Below, piece after piece: positions 6,673 to 13,685 of a stretch of 17,644 nucleotides of DNA (its first letter is position 1; the number at the start of each line of letters is the position of its first letter). A model generated the notes under the pieces. It was not told the origin of the DNA. It did no database searches and saw only the letters and a list, made by a program, of their open reading frames with translations. Made by a program: the position numbers and the translations under genes. The stretch spans positions 1-17,644 of the forward strand of contig CAYLIC010000041.1 in the NCBI GenBank assembly GCA_964383815.1. The letters are read 5' to 3'. The DNA comes from UBA11524 sp964383815. GTDB lineage: Bacteria; Bacillota; Clostridia; Christensenellales; Aristaeellaceae.

Positions 6673-7845
6673 ATGTCCAAGCTCGTTTTCAGCCTGCTGT
6701 CCCTGCTGCTGGCAAGCGCCCTGCTCACCGGCGCCGTGGCGGAGGAAACCGTTTTCACCCAGGAGATGGTGGAGCGCTCGCTGTTCTCCGTGGGCAACAC
6801 CCAGCGCCTGCACCGGGCCATTGACAAGGCTCGCAACGGCGAGAAGGTATCCATTGTCTACCTGGGCGGCTCCATCACGGAGGGTGCCTTGGCTGTCCCC
6901 CAGGCAACCAGCTGCTATGCCTATCGCTCCGCCCAGCTCTTTGCCAAGAAATATATGAAGGATCCTTCCCAGCTGGCATACCACAACGCAGGCATTTCCG
7001 GCACGCCGTCCCTGCTGGGCATCACCCGCTGCCAGCAGGATGTGCTGTCCCACGCGCCGGACATTGTTTTTGTGGAGTTTGCCGTGAACGACAGCACCGA
7101 CGATACCAGCCGCATGGTGTATGAATCCCTGGTGCGCAAGCTGCTGCAAAGCGAAACCCAGCCTGCGGTGGTGCTGGTCATCACCCTGATGAACAGCGGC
7201 TATTCCGCCCATGTGCACATGAAGCAGGTTGGCAAGCACTACGGCCTTGGTGTGGTGTCTGTATACGATGCGGTGCAACCACAGATTGACGCCGGGAAGA
7301 TGCAGTGGAGCGACTACTCCAGCGACTATGCTCACCCCACCACCGAGGGCCACGCCTTCATTGCGGAGCTGATTGGCCACTATTTCGACCAGGCTGCCGC
7401 TACCCCCGCGGAGGACTACGCCATCCCGGCTGAGGCCCGCTATGGCAAGGACCTTGAATGCCTGCAAAACCTCCGCACAGGCGATGCCGCCATTATCAGC
7501 GAAGGCTCCTTCCCCTTTGGGCCTGCGCGCTGCTACTCCTACACCCAAGGCTGGCGGCACAGCCTGACCGCCACCGAAAACGAACCCCTGGTGCTGGAGC
7601 TGAATGCTTCCTGCCTTACCCTGGCCTTCAAGCAGGAGAGGGACACCGCCTGCGGCACAGCCCAGGTGCTGGTGGATGGCCAGGTTGCTGCCACGCTGCC
7701 CGGCTATGCCGAAACCGCCTGGGGTAACGTGGTGACCCAGCTGGTTCCCCTGGGGGACAGCGGCAGCCACCGCATTGAGCTCCGCATGGCCCCCGGCGAC
7801 GAGGGCAAGCGCTTCACCCTGCTGGATGTGGGTTTTGCACAATAA
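6673..7845 (+). CDS. Secreted SGNH/GDSL-type carbohydrate esterase
   Basis: This 390-residue protein begins with a clear Sec signal peptide: a Lys, a hydrophobic core at about 4-20 and an A-V-A cleavage site after residue 23. The SGNH blocks follow in order: block I GGSITEG with nucleophile Ser67, block II around N105-A-G107, block III FAVND with Asn139, and block V DYAH-PTTEGH with Asp218 and His221. The C-terminal ~130 residues look like a separate beta-sandwich. Such enzymes usually remove O-acetyl groups from sugars; acetylated pectin or xylan is a reasonable but unproven substrate. The ATG at 6673 is chosen over an in-frame ATG at 6586 because GAAAGGAAGG lies just upstream and the signal peptide then starts correctly; the earlier one precedes the promoter. 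It is convergent with the next gene, with a 40-nt gap that shows no terminator. Confidence 0.9.
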   Translation: MSKLVFSLLSLLLASALLTGAVAEETVFTQEMVERSLFSVGNTQRLHRAIDKARNGEKVSIVYLGGSITEGALAVPQATSCYAYRSAQLFAKKYMKDPSQLAYHNAGISGTPSLLGITRCQQDVLSHAPDIVFVEFAVNDSTDDTSRMVYESLVRKLLQSETQPAVVLVITLMNSGYSAHVHMKQVGKHYGLGVVSVYDAVQPQIDAGKMQWSDYSSDYAHPTTEGHAFIAELIGHYFDQAAATPAEDYAIPAEARYGKDLECLQNLRTGDAAIISEGSFPFGPARCYSYTQGWRHSLTATENEPLVLELNASCLTLAFKQERDTACGTAQVLVDGQVAATLPGYAETAWGNVVTQLVPLGDSGSHRIELRMAPGDEGKRFTLLDVGFAQ

Positions 7846-7885
7846 GCGCAGGCATCCCACGCAGGCCTCCTGTTGGCGCACCTGT

Positions 7886-9361
7886 TCATCTGTGATTTGG
7901 CGCAGATGGCGGCGGCACAGGGCTCTCCAGGCGGCGCACACGCAGCAGGTTTCCTTCCCTGTCGGTAATAATGCGCACGCCGCAGGGTGACACATGCCGC
8001 TCCACGCCGTCCACCAGCACCCGGGCCTGGCGCCCATCGCTTTCAATGGCGTAGCACCTGTCGCCCCACTGCTGCCGGCAGGTGAAGGCCTGCCCGCTGC
8101 CCAGGCTGAACCACATTTCCCCCATCTGCATGGTGATGCCCCAAATATGGGCCATGTACTCCAGCACAGCCAGCAGGGTTGGGCCGTAGCTATCCTGAAT
8201 GGGGTCGCTGCTGCCCGGCGGCACGGGCGCCTTGGTGATGGTGGACACCCGGCTGGGCGCGCCGGTGAAGGGATCGAACTGCTGGGTGAAGGCATACCCA
8301 CCGCGGATAACCGCCTCCATCAGCCGTTGGCCCAGGGCGGTTACCACCGGCTCGTAGCCATAGCGCTCCAAGGCCAGAATGGCCCGCTGGTAGGTCAGAC
8401 CCTGGCACTGCCCGCTCCAGTTGTTTTCCGGCGCGTTGCGGAAGGCCGGGTCATTCACCGCCACAGAGGGCAGCGGCAGCGCCGTCCAGAACTCCGCCGG
8501 GTTCAGCAGGTGCTGCTGGACAAACCTGTCTGCCATGGGCTGGGACAGGGCGCCCCAGTGCATGCAGCGCAGGGTGTTATGGGCCAGGATGGGAATGGTG
8601 TTTCCGCGGCAATCCCGGTCGAAGCACGCGCCGCGCTCCTCGCTCCACAACCGGGTGCGGAGGGCAGCGGCAATCCTTTCAGCCCGGGCCCGCCACCAGG
8701 CCTCCCGCCCATCTCCGCGAATGCGGCTGATCCTGGCCAGGGTGTCCCTGGCGGCGTAGGCATAGGAGGTAACATCCATGGAGGCCATGGGCACCACGGT
8801 GCTGCCCGCAGGCGGTGTATCTGTTTCGCAGTAGTTGGGCGCATCGCCATAGCGGATGGCATTGTCCTCCCCGGTGTCGTACACGCAGAAGGATTCCAGA
8901 ATGCCATCGCCGTCCGTGTCCCGGGTGCGGCACAGATAGCCGTCAAACCGCTCCAGGGCCGTTGCCAGTTCATCCAGATACGCTCTGTCCTCCCCGGCCC
9001 AGTAGTACATGTTCAGTGCAGGCCATGGAAAGCAAAAGCCTTGCAGCTTGTTGAACTGGGGCTCCACCGTACCATCCTCCAGGCACTGGATGGAGCCTGC
9101 CAGCCGCCCGTCCTCCCTTTGGGTGCGGATGAACATCAGCTGGTTGTTCATGGCGGCGGTCATGTTGCGCCTGGCATACATTTCGCCGCCCATGGGCTGG
9201 GTTTCCAGCCATATCTTTTCGTATCCGCCGCCCTCCACCAGCACCTGGTGAGCGCCAAACATCTGCAAATTGTTAAGGCATCTGGCGCAGGCGGTGTTGT
9301 ACAGGCGCTGGTGGGCAGCGCTGTCAATGGAAAAGTGCACGCTGGTTGCGGGGTATTTCAT
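7886..9361 (-). CDS. Six-hairpin glycosidase, MGH1-like/GH63-related, specificity unknown
   Basis: This 491-residue protein has no signal peptide, so it is probably cytoplasmic. Its pattern of helices and aromatic-acidic loops is that of an (alpha/alpha)6 barrel: MGGEMYARRN (58-67), MNNQLMF (71-77), QREDGRLAGS (81-90), FPWPALNMYYWAGED (111-125), DTDGDGILES (148-157) followed by YDTGEDNA (161-168), then SMDVTSYAY near 200 and NNWSGQCQGL near 320. The DGDGxxE loop recalls the catalytic-acid region of GH63 and mannosylglycerate-hydrolase-like enzymes; alternatives are other six-hairpin families such as GH78 or GH37. The start at 9361 has AAAGGA 8 nt upstream. It follows an ABC ATPase gene but is separated from it by a strong terminator. 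The last ~15 residues are proline-rich and look like a non-conserved tail. Confidence 0.7.
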   Translation of the reverse strand: MKYPATSVHFSIDSAAHQRLYNTACARCLNNLQMFGAHQVLVEGGGYEKIWLETQPMGGEMYARRNMTAAMNNQLMFIRTQREDGRLAGSIQCLEDGTVEPQFNKLQGFCFPWPALNMYYWAGEDRAYLDELATALERFDGYLCRTRDTDGDGILESFCVYDTGEDNAIRYGDAPNYCETDTPPAGSTVVPMASMDVTSYAYAARDTLARISRIRGDGREAWWRARAERIAAALRTRLWSEERGACFDRDCRGNTIPILAHNTLRCMHWGALSQPMADRFVQQHLLNPAEFWTALPLPSVAVNDPAFRNAPENNWSGQCQGLTYQRAILALERYGYEPVVTALGQRLMEAVIRGGYAFTQQFDPFTGAPSRVSTITKAPVPPGSSDPIQDSYGPTLLAVLEYMAHIWGITMQMGEMWFSLGSGQAFTCRQQWGDRCYAIESDGRQARVLVDGVERHVSPCGVRIITDREGNLLRVRRLESPVPPPSAPNHR

Positions 9362-9375
9362 GGGCGTATCCTTTC

Positions 9376-9406
9376 AAAAAATGCGCATCCCGGAAAAGGA
9401 TGCGCA
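9376..9406 (-). terminator. Intrinsic terminator between the ATPase and glycosidase genes
   Basis: On the minus strand TGCGCATCC (complement of 9398-9406) pairs with GGATGCGCA (complement of 9382-9390) around a 7-nt loop and is followed by TTTTTT (complement of 9376-9381). It begins 9 nt after the ATPase stop and ends about 15 nt before the glycosidase start, so it lies in a gap of only 54 nt. Confidence 0.8.
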
Positions 9407-9415
9407 CATGTTATT

Positions 9416-10492
9416 TCAGAGAACTTCTTCTGTTTCGGCATCGAAGAGATACACGCTGTCAGCCGGAATGGAGAAGGTGACCACCGTGTCCATGGCGGGA
9501 ATTTCGTGGGGCGCGGCCTTCAGGATGGCCTTGTCCTCCGCCACATCCACATACACGTTGGCATTGTCGCCCAGCATTTCGGTCAGCTCCACCGTGCCGG
9601 TGAGGGTGTAGGCACCCTCCTGCTTGCCCAGGCTCACCGCCTCGGGCCGGAAGCCGAACACAATGTTCCTGCCCTCATACCCGGCGGCCTTGTCGCCCAG
9701 CCTGGCCTTCAGGTCAAGGACGGCTTCCCCGATGGTGATGCAGCCCTTTTCCACCTTCCTGGTGATGAAGTTCATGGGCGGCTCGCCAATGAATCCTGCC
9801 ACAAACATGTTTGCCGGGTGGAAGTAGACCTCCCTGGGCGTGCCCACCTGTTGCACATAGCCGTTCTTCATCACCACAATGCGGTCAGCCATGGTCATGG
9901 CCTCTGTCTGGTCGTGGGTCACATAGATGGTGGTGGCGCCGGTTTCCCGGTGGATCTGGGTGATTTCGGAGCGCATGGTTACGCGCTGCTTGGCATCCAG
10001 GTTGGACAGGGGCTCGTCCATCAGGAAGATGCCCACCTTGCGGATGATGGAGCGGCCCACAGCCACGCGCTGCCGCTGCCCGCCGGACAGGGCACGGGGC
10101 ATGCGGTCCAGGTAATCGGTCAGGCCGAGAATCCTGGCGGTTTTCTGCACCCGCTCCTCAATCACATCCTCGTCCACGCCCTGCAGGTTCAGGCCGAAGG
10201 CCAGGTTGTCATACACGGTCATGTTGGGATAAAGCGCATAGCTCTGGAATACCATGGCAATCTCCCGCTCACGGGGGCTCCACTGGTTTGCCAGCTTACC
10301 ATCGATGAGAAACTCACCCTTGCTGATGTCCTCCAGGCCGGCAATCATCCGCAGGGTGGTGGATTTGCCGCAGCCGGAAGGCCCGACAAACACGATGAAC
10401 TCGCCCCGCTCGGCCTCCAGGTTGAAGTCGTGCACGGCATGGAAGCCGTTGGGGTAAATCTTGTTGATGTTCTTCAGCGTAAGGTATGGCAT
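9416..10492 (-). CDS. ugpC: Sugar ABC transporter ATPase, MsmX/UgpC type
   Basis: This 358-residue cytoplasmic ATPase belongs to the group that energises carbohydrate uptake transporters, often shared by several permease systems. Walker A GPSGCGKST is at 37-45, the Q-loop Gln at 83, signature LSGGQ at 135-139, Walker B IFLMDEP at 155-161 and the H-loop His193; the C-terminal ~130 residues are the OB-fold regulatory (TOBE) domain. The ATG at 10492 is chosen because AAAGGAG precedes it and the protein then begins with the usual Y-L-T-L-K-N-I motif; 22 further upstream codons would run into the divergent promoter. It is divergent from the AraC regulator, with 88 nt between. No permease or binding protein adjoins it, so it may be a shared MsmX-like ATPase. 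Confidence 0.93.
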   Translation of the reverse strand: MPYLTLKNINKIYPNGFHAVHDFNLEAERGEFIVFVGPSGCGKSTTLRMIAGLEDISKGEFLIDGKLANQWSPREREIAMVFQSYALYPNMTVYDNLAFGLNLQGVDEDVIEERVQKTARILGLTDYLDRMPRALSGGQRQRVAVGRSIIRKVGIFLMDEPLSNLDAKQRVTMRSEITQIHRETGATTIYVTHDQTEAMTMADRIVVMKNGYVQQVGTPREVYFHPANMFVAGFIGEPPMNFITRKVEKGCITIGEAVLDLKARLGDKAAGYEGRNIVFGFRPEAVSLGKQEGAYTLTGTVELTEMLGDNANVYVDVAEDKAILKAAPHEIPAMDTVVTFSIPADSVYLFDAETEEVL

Positions 10493-10530
10493 AGCGCTTA
10501 CTCCTTTACTCGGCAATTTCTGCCGCGGGA

Positions 10531-10559
10531 TAGACAAAACCGACTTGTTTTGGTACAAT
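10531..10559 (+). promoter_or_regulatory. Promoter of the AraC-family gene
   Basis: TAGACA (10531-10536) and TACAAT (10554-10559), preceded by an extended TGG, are 17 bp apart. The start would be near 10566, giving a very short leader that still contains the GAGGTGA ribosome site at 10570-10576. Confidence 0.65.
10535..10552. promoter_or_regulatory. Candidate operator in the divergent ATPase/AraC intergenic region
   Basis: CAAAAC (10535-10540) and GTTTTG (10547-10552) form a perfect inverted repeat with a 6-nt spacer. It fills the space between the -35 and -10 of the AraC promoter, a position suited to autoregulation or control of both divergent genes. The leftward promoter for the ATPase gene is not clear; TTGTAC with a poor -10 is the best I see. 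Confidence 0.35.
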
Positions 10560-10580
10560 ATCTTTCAACGAGGTGACTGC

Positions 10581-11360
10581 ATGAACGATATTGTTTTCGC
10601 CGGAAAGCATGTGCTGACCTACAATGTCAGCCGGCACAGGCACAAAACCTGGGAGCTGATCTACTGCACGGGGGATTCCGGCAGGCTGATCTTCAGCGAC
10701 AGGGAAATGCCCTATGCGGAAGGGGACATTGTGGTGATTCCCCCGGACATGCCCCATGAGAATGTGAGCAGCAAAGGCTTTACCAACATCCACCTGAATG
10801 TGGAAAACGCCACCCTGGCCTTTCGCCAGCCGACCATCGTCCACGATGATGTCAACCGCACCCTGCTGCACCTGTTTGCGGACGCGTACTACCTTTTCTG
10901 CGGCGATCCGGAGCGCCGGGCCGCGCTGCTCTCCTCCTATGGAAACCTGATTGTCCGGCACATCAGCCTGAGCCGGGCCACCAGGCCGCGGAACCGCATT
11001 GTGGAGGAGATTGAGCAGAGCATTGTGCAAAACTACGCCAACCCCAATTACGAGCTGGACGGGGTGCTGTCCTCCATGCCCTACTGCTACGATTACCTGT
11101 GCAGGCTGTTCCGGCAGGAGGTGTGCACCACACCCCACAAATACCTGACCAACCTGCGCCTGCAGGTGGCGGCGGACATGCTGCTCTCCGGCTATGCGGA
11201 GGGTGGCATTGCGGAGATTGCCCACATGTGCGGCTTTCGCGATCCGCTGTACTTCTCCCGCCTGTTTAAGAAGCGGTACCAGGTGTCCCCCAGTGCATAC
11301 AGCCGGCAGAAGGCTCAGCCTGCACCGGAGGACCCGGACAGCCAGAAGATTATGGACTGA
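10581..11360 (+). CDS. AraC/XylS-family transcriptional regulator
   Basis: This 259-residue protein has an N-terminal cupin-like sugar-sensing domain (about 1-120), with the histidine-rich SRHRHKTWELIY strand, a YAEGDIVVIPPDMPHE turn (45-60), and a C-terminal double helix-turn-helix domain (about 160-255). The second helix-turn-helix shows the family pattern IAEIAHMCGFRDPLYFSRLF followed by KKRYQVSPSAYR-like spacing. Such proteins activate carbohydrate-use genes when they bind sugar. The ATG at 10581 has GAGGTGA just upstream and lies behind its own promoter; the in-frame start at 10461 lies inside the divergent ATPase gene. Its 3' end overlaps the convergent GH105 gene by 11 nt. The likely targets are the flanking ATPase, glycosidase and ABC operon. 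Confidence 0.92.
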   Translation: MNDIVFAGKHVLTYNVSRHRHKTWELIYCTGDSGRLIFSDREMPYAEGDIVVIPPDMPHENVSSKGFTNIHLNVENATLAFRQPTIVHDDVNRTLLHLFADAYYLFCGDPERRAALLSSYGNLIVRHISLSRATRPRNRIVEEIEQSIVQNYANPNYELDGVLSSMPYCYDYLCRLFRQEVCTTPHKYLTNLRLQVAADMLLSGYAEGGIAEIAHMCGFRDPLYFSRLFKKRYQVSPSAYSRQKAQPAPEDPDSQKIMD

Positions 11361-12489
11361 GCCTGCGCACCTCCGTGTAGGCCAGCACCAGGGGTGCAAC
11401 ACCCTTGGCATCGTTGCACACCACCGGCTCGGAAATGTAATACTGGTAGGTGCCGTCCCGGCGGCGGTTGTCCTCCGGGCCCAGGCCTGCCACCAGGCAA
11501 ATGCCGCCCAGGTCAATGCCGTCCTCCCGGAAAGTGAGATACTTGCCCACAATGCCGTCGAAGGTTCTTTTGCCTTGGGCGGCATATTCTTTGGGCAGAA
11601 TGCCCAGCCGGGCACCCTTCAGCATGGCATAGGCCAGCATGCTGCTGCCGCTGGTTTCCAGGTAGTTGCCTTCCCTGCCGGGCTGGTCAACCACCTGCCA
11701 ATACATGCCCGTTTGCCCATCGGCATAGGGCAGCACGCCTTCCAGCATTTCCTTCAGAAGGGCAGCGACCTCCGCCCGGGCATCACCCCGGGGGAGAATC
11801 TCCGCCAGGTCTGCCAGGGCAATGGCATACCACCCCATGGCCCGCAGCCAGAAGCTCCGGCTCAGGCCGGTATCCTTATCGGCCCAGAAGGCCGTGCGGG
11901 ATGCATCGTAGCCGTGGTAGTACAGGCGCTTTTCCTCATCAAACATGCGCCGGCGCACGGTGCGCAGCTGGGTGAGCACATCGGTGTAATCACCCTGGCC
12001 GAGGTGCTTTTCATACAGCGCGGAGAAAACCTGCGCCATGTAAATGCCGTCTAGCCACACCTGGTTGGGGTAAATGGCCTTGTGCCAGTAGCTGCCCTCA
12101 TGGGTGCGGGGCTGCTTTTCCAGTGCCTGGTGGAGTTTCTCGGCTGCCAGGCGGTACTTCTCCTTGCCTGTCATGGCGTACAGGGGAAAGAGCACCCGGC
12201 CTTCGTTAATATCGTCCAGGGTTTGCTTTTCCGCCGCATAGGTGCGGATGGTGCCATCCGGGCCAATGAAGCTGTCCACAAAGGTTTCTACAAAGGTGGC
12301 ATAGCGGCTGTCCTGGAGGATGTCCGCCATTTGCAGCAGGGCAGTCAGCATGCAGCCATCGATATAGTTCCAGGAGGCAGGCTTGCCCTGGCGCGCACGC
12401 TCGATGTTCCAGGCGGTCTTTTCCGGGGAGGATTGCTCTATCAGCCCCAGAACATAGCTGTCGATCTTCTCATACATACGCAGGCTCAC
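11350..12489 (-). CDS. GH105 unsaturated rhamnogalacturonyl hydrolase (YteR/YesR type)
   Basis: This 379-residue cytoplasmic enzyme of the (alpha/alpha)6 type removes the delta-4,5-unsaturated galacturonyl residue left by rhamnogalacturonan lyases. Family landmarks are WNYIDGCML (40-48), the QVWLDG motif (143-148) with catalytic Asp147, YYHGYD (190-195), FWLRAMGWYA (213-222) and an LETSGSSMLAYA segment in the C-terminal third. The length is normal. The start is taken as GTG at 12489, which overlaps the upstream membrane-protein stop by four bases (GTGA), a common coupled arrangement; an ATG four codons later (12477) is the alternative. It is the last gene of the leftward ABC operon, and is the best single clue that the operon imports pectic, rhamnogalacturonan-derived oligosaccharides. 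No signal peptide is present. Confidence 0.92.
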   Translation of the reverse strand: MSLRMYEKIDSYVLGLIEQSSPEKTAWNIERARQGKPASWNYIDGCMLTALLQMADILQDSRYATFVETFVDSFIGPDGTIRTYAAEKQTLDDINEGRVLFPLYAMTGKEKYRLAAEKLHQALEKQPRTHEGSYWHKAIYPNQVWLDGIYMAQVFSALYEKHLGQGDYTDVLTQLRTVRRRMFDEEKRLYYHGYDASRTAFWADKDTGLSRSFWLRAMGWYAIALADLAEILPRGDARAEVAALLKEMLEGVLPYADGQTGMYWQVVDQPGREGNYLETSGSSMLAYAMLKGARLGILPKEYAAQGKRTFDGIVGKYLTFREDGIDLGGICLVAGLGPEDNRRRDGTYQYYISEPVVCNDAKGVAPLVLAYTEVRRLSP

Positions 12490-13103
12490 TTCCTTTGCGC
12501 ATCAGCGATGATCTTCCTGAACGTATTGCGGATGGAAATGCACAGCATGTCCGCCCCGGTGGCCAGCAGGCCAAAGAGAATCGGCTCCACACCGATGACG
12601 GGTGCGCTCTCCGCATTGCCATACATGGCGGATATGCCGCCGTTCACCAGGCTGTACACCGTCACCACCAGGAACAGCAGCAGGAAGCCATACACCAGGT
12701 TCATCAGGAAGCCTGCCGCGCCACGGCGGGTGACCATCATCCACCTGGCGCTGCCGCCGGGCAGCTTTTCCGTAAAGCGGAGAAAGTGGTTGATGAGCAG
12801 GTCTGTCACCATGCCCATGATCACGGCGGCAATGAACAGCATGTCAATCAGGTTGCCCACATACATGCCCAGGCCCATGAACACAAAGAAGCATACCGCG
12901 CCATAGAACCAGAACTTGATGAGCAGCACCTTCAGCGCCTCGGGCATGCGCCATTTCACCTTGCCGGAGCGGTACTTTTCCAGCTCCTGCCTGGAGTAGC
13001 GCGGCGTGTTTTCCTTGCTGGCGGAAACCAGATCCTCCACGGCGCCGGTGTGCAGGTCGTAATAGTTGATGGATTTCTTCTGCTTATCCGGGGTGTTTTT
13101 CAT
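12486..13103 (-). CDS. Small membrane protein D of the ABC operon, unknown function
   Basis: I do not recognise a named family. The 205-residue chain has a polar, charged N-terminal region of about 55 residues rich in Lys, Asp and Ser. Four likely membrane helices follow, at about 61-82, 84-106, 129-152 and 172-190, then a basic C-terminus. Conserved-looking segments are KVLLIKFWFYGAV (58-70) and MGMVTDLLINHFLRF (96-110), which I associate with uncharacterised Clostridia proteins. It lacks the EAA loop of ABC permeases. The start is 4 nt after the stop of membrane protein C, with GAGGAAG inside the end of that gene serving as ribosome site. It overlaps the GH105 start by four bases, so the three genes are translationally linked. 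Confidence 0.75.
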   Translation of the reverse strand: MKNTPDKQKKSINYYDLHTGAVEDLVSASKENTPRYSRQELEKYRSGKVKWRMPEALKVLLIKFWFYGAVCFFVFMGLGMYVGNLIDMLFIAAVIMGMVTDLLINHFLRFTEKLPGGSARWMMVTRRGAAGFLMNLVYGFLLLFLVVTVYSLVNGGISAMYGNAESAPVIGVEPILFGLLATGADMLCISIRNTFRKIIADAQRK

Positions 13104-13107
13104 GGGC

Positions 13108-13671
13108 TCAGGCTTCCTCGCTCAGCAGGATGGCATCCATGCTGCCGGTGTCCTCCACAGGCAGGGAGGTATCAATCTTCCGCAGCAGCTTCCGCAGGAC
13201 GGGCACCAGCAGGGTCAGCCCGGCGCCCACGCACAGGATAATCCGGTGCGCGCCCAGCATGCCATAGGCCCTGGTGATGTACATGGTGTTGGCATCCACC
13301 ACGATGGGGTTCTCCGGGCGGGTCTGCGCGCGGATGATGCAGCCCATGTAGTAGGTATCGCAGTAAATGAGCAGGGCCAGCATGGCAAACATCAGCACCA
13401 GCATGGGGATGTTGGTCTTTTTCCTGTGGGGATAGGCATTGAGGAAGCACACCAGGGACAGTATGGAGAACAGCATTGTGCAGAAGCCGCTCAGGCCCAT
13501 GCCGCTCAGCTGCAGCTTTGCCGTGGTGTTGGAAACCTGGGTCAGGTTCAGCGAATAGTACAGGAAGCCCGCAACCAGCACCAGCATGGGAATGGTTTGC
13601 GGCTTGCGCTTCAGGGAAACCAGCTTTTTGCGGAAAAATTCCTTCACGCCGCGCTGCTTTTGCTTCGCCAT
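13108..13671 (-). CDS. Small membrane protein C of the ABC operon, unknown function
   Basis: This 187-residue protein belongs to no family I recognise. It has a very basic N-terminus (about 1-24), which by the positive-inside rule is cytoplasmic. Four membrane helices follow at about 25-43, 57-79, 86-113 and 136-158, with an outside loop of about 25 residues before the last helix, then a basic turn and an acidic tail. There is no EAA loop, enzyme motif or signal peptide. The start at 13671 is chosen because AAAGGAGGG sits just upstream; an in-frame start at 13728 would overlap the ATPase gene. It lies 14 nt after the UgpC-type ATPase and 4 nt before membrane protein D. Its size and topology resemble membrane protein B, suggesting possible paralogy. 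Confidence 0.75.
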   Translation of the reverse strand: MAKQKQRGVKEFFRKKLVSLKRKPQTIPMLVLVAGFLYYSLNLTQVSNTTAKLQLSGMGLSGFCTMLFSILSLVCFLNAYPHRKKTNIPMLVLMFAMLALLIYCDTYYMGCIIRAQTRPENPIVVDANTMYITRAYGMLGAHRIILCVGAGLTLLVPVLRKLLRKIDTSLPVEDTGSMDAILLSEEA

Positions 13672-13685
13672 GGCAATCCCTCCTT

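Noticed and set aside
6598..8301. A 567-codon open frame on the minus strand
   Set aside because: It overlaps the SGNH esterase antisense and the glycosidase in another frame; no motif or initiation signal was found.
7994..10576. An 860-codon open frame on the plus strand
   Set aside because: It mirrors the glycosidase and ATPase genes on the other strand, has biased His/Gly/Gln composition, no domain and no ribosome site.
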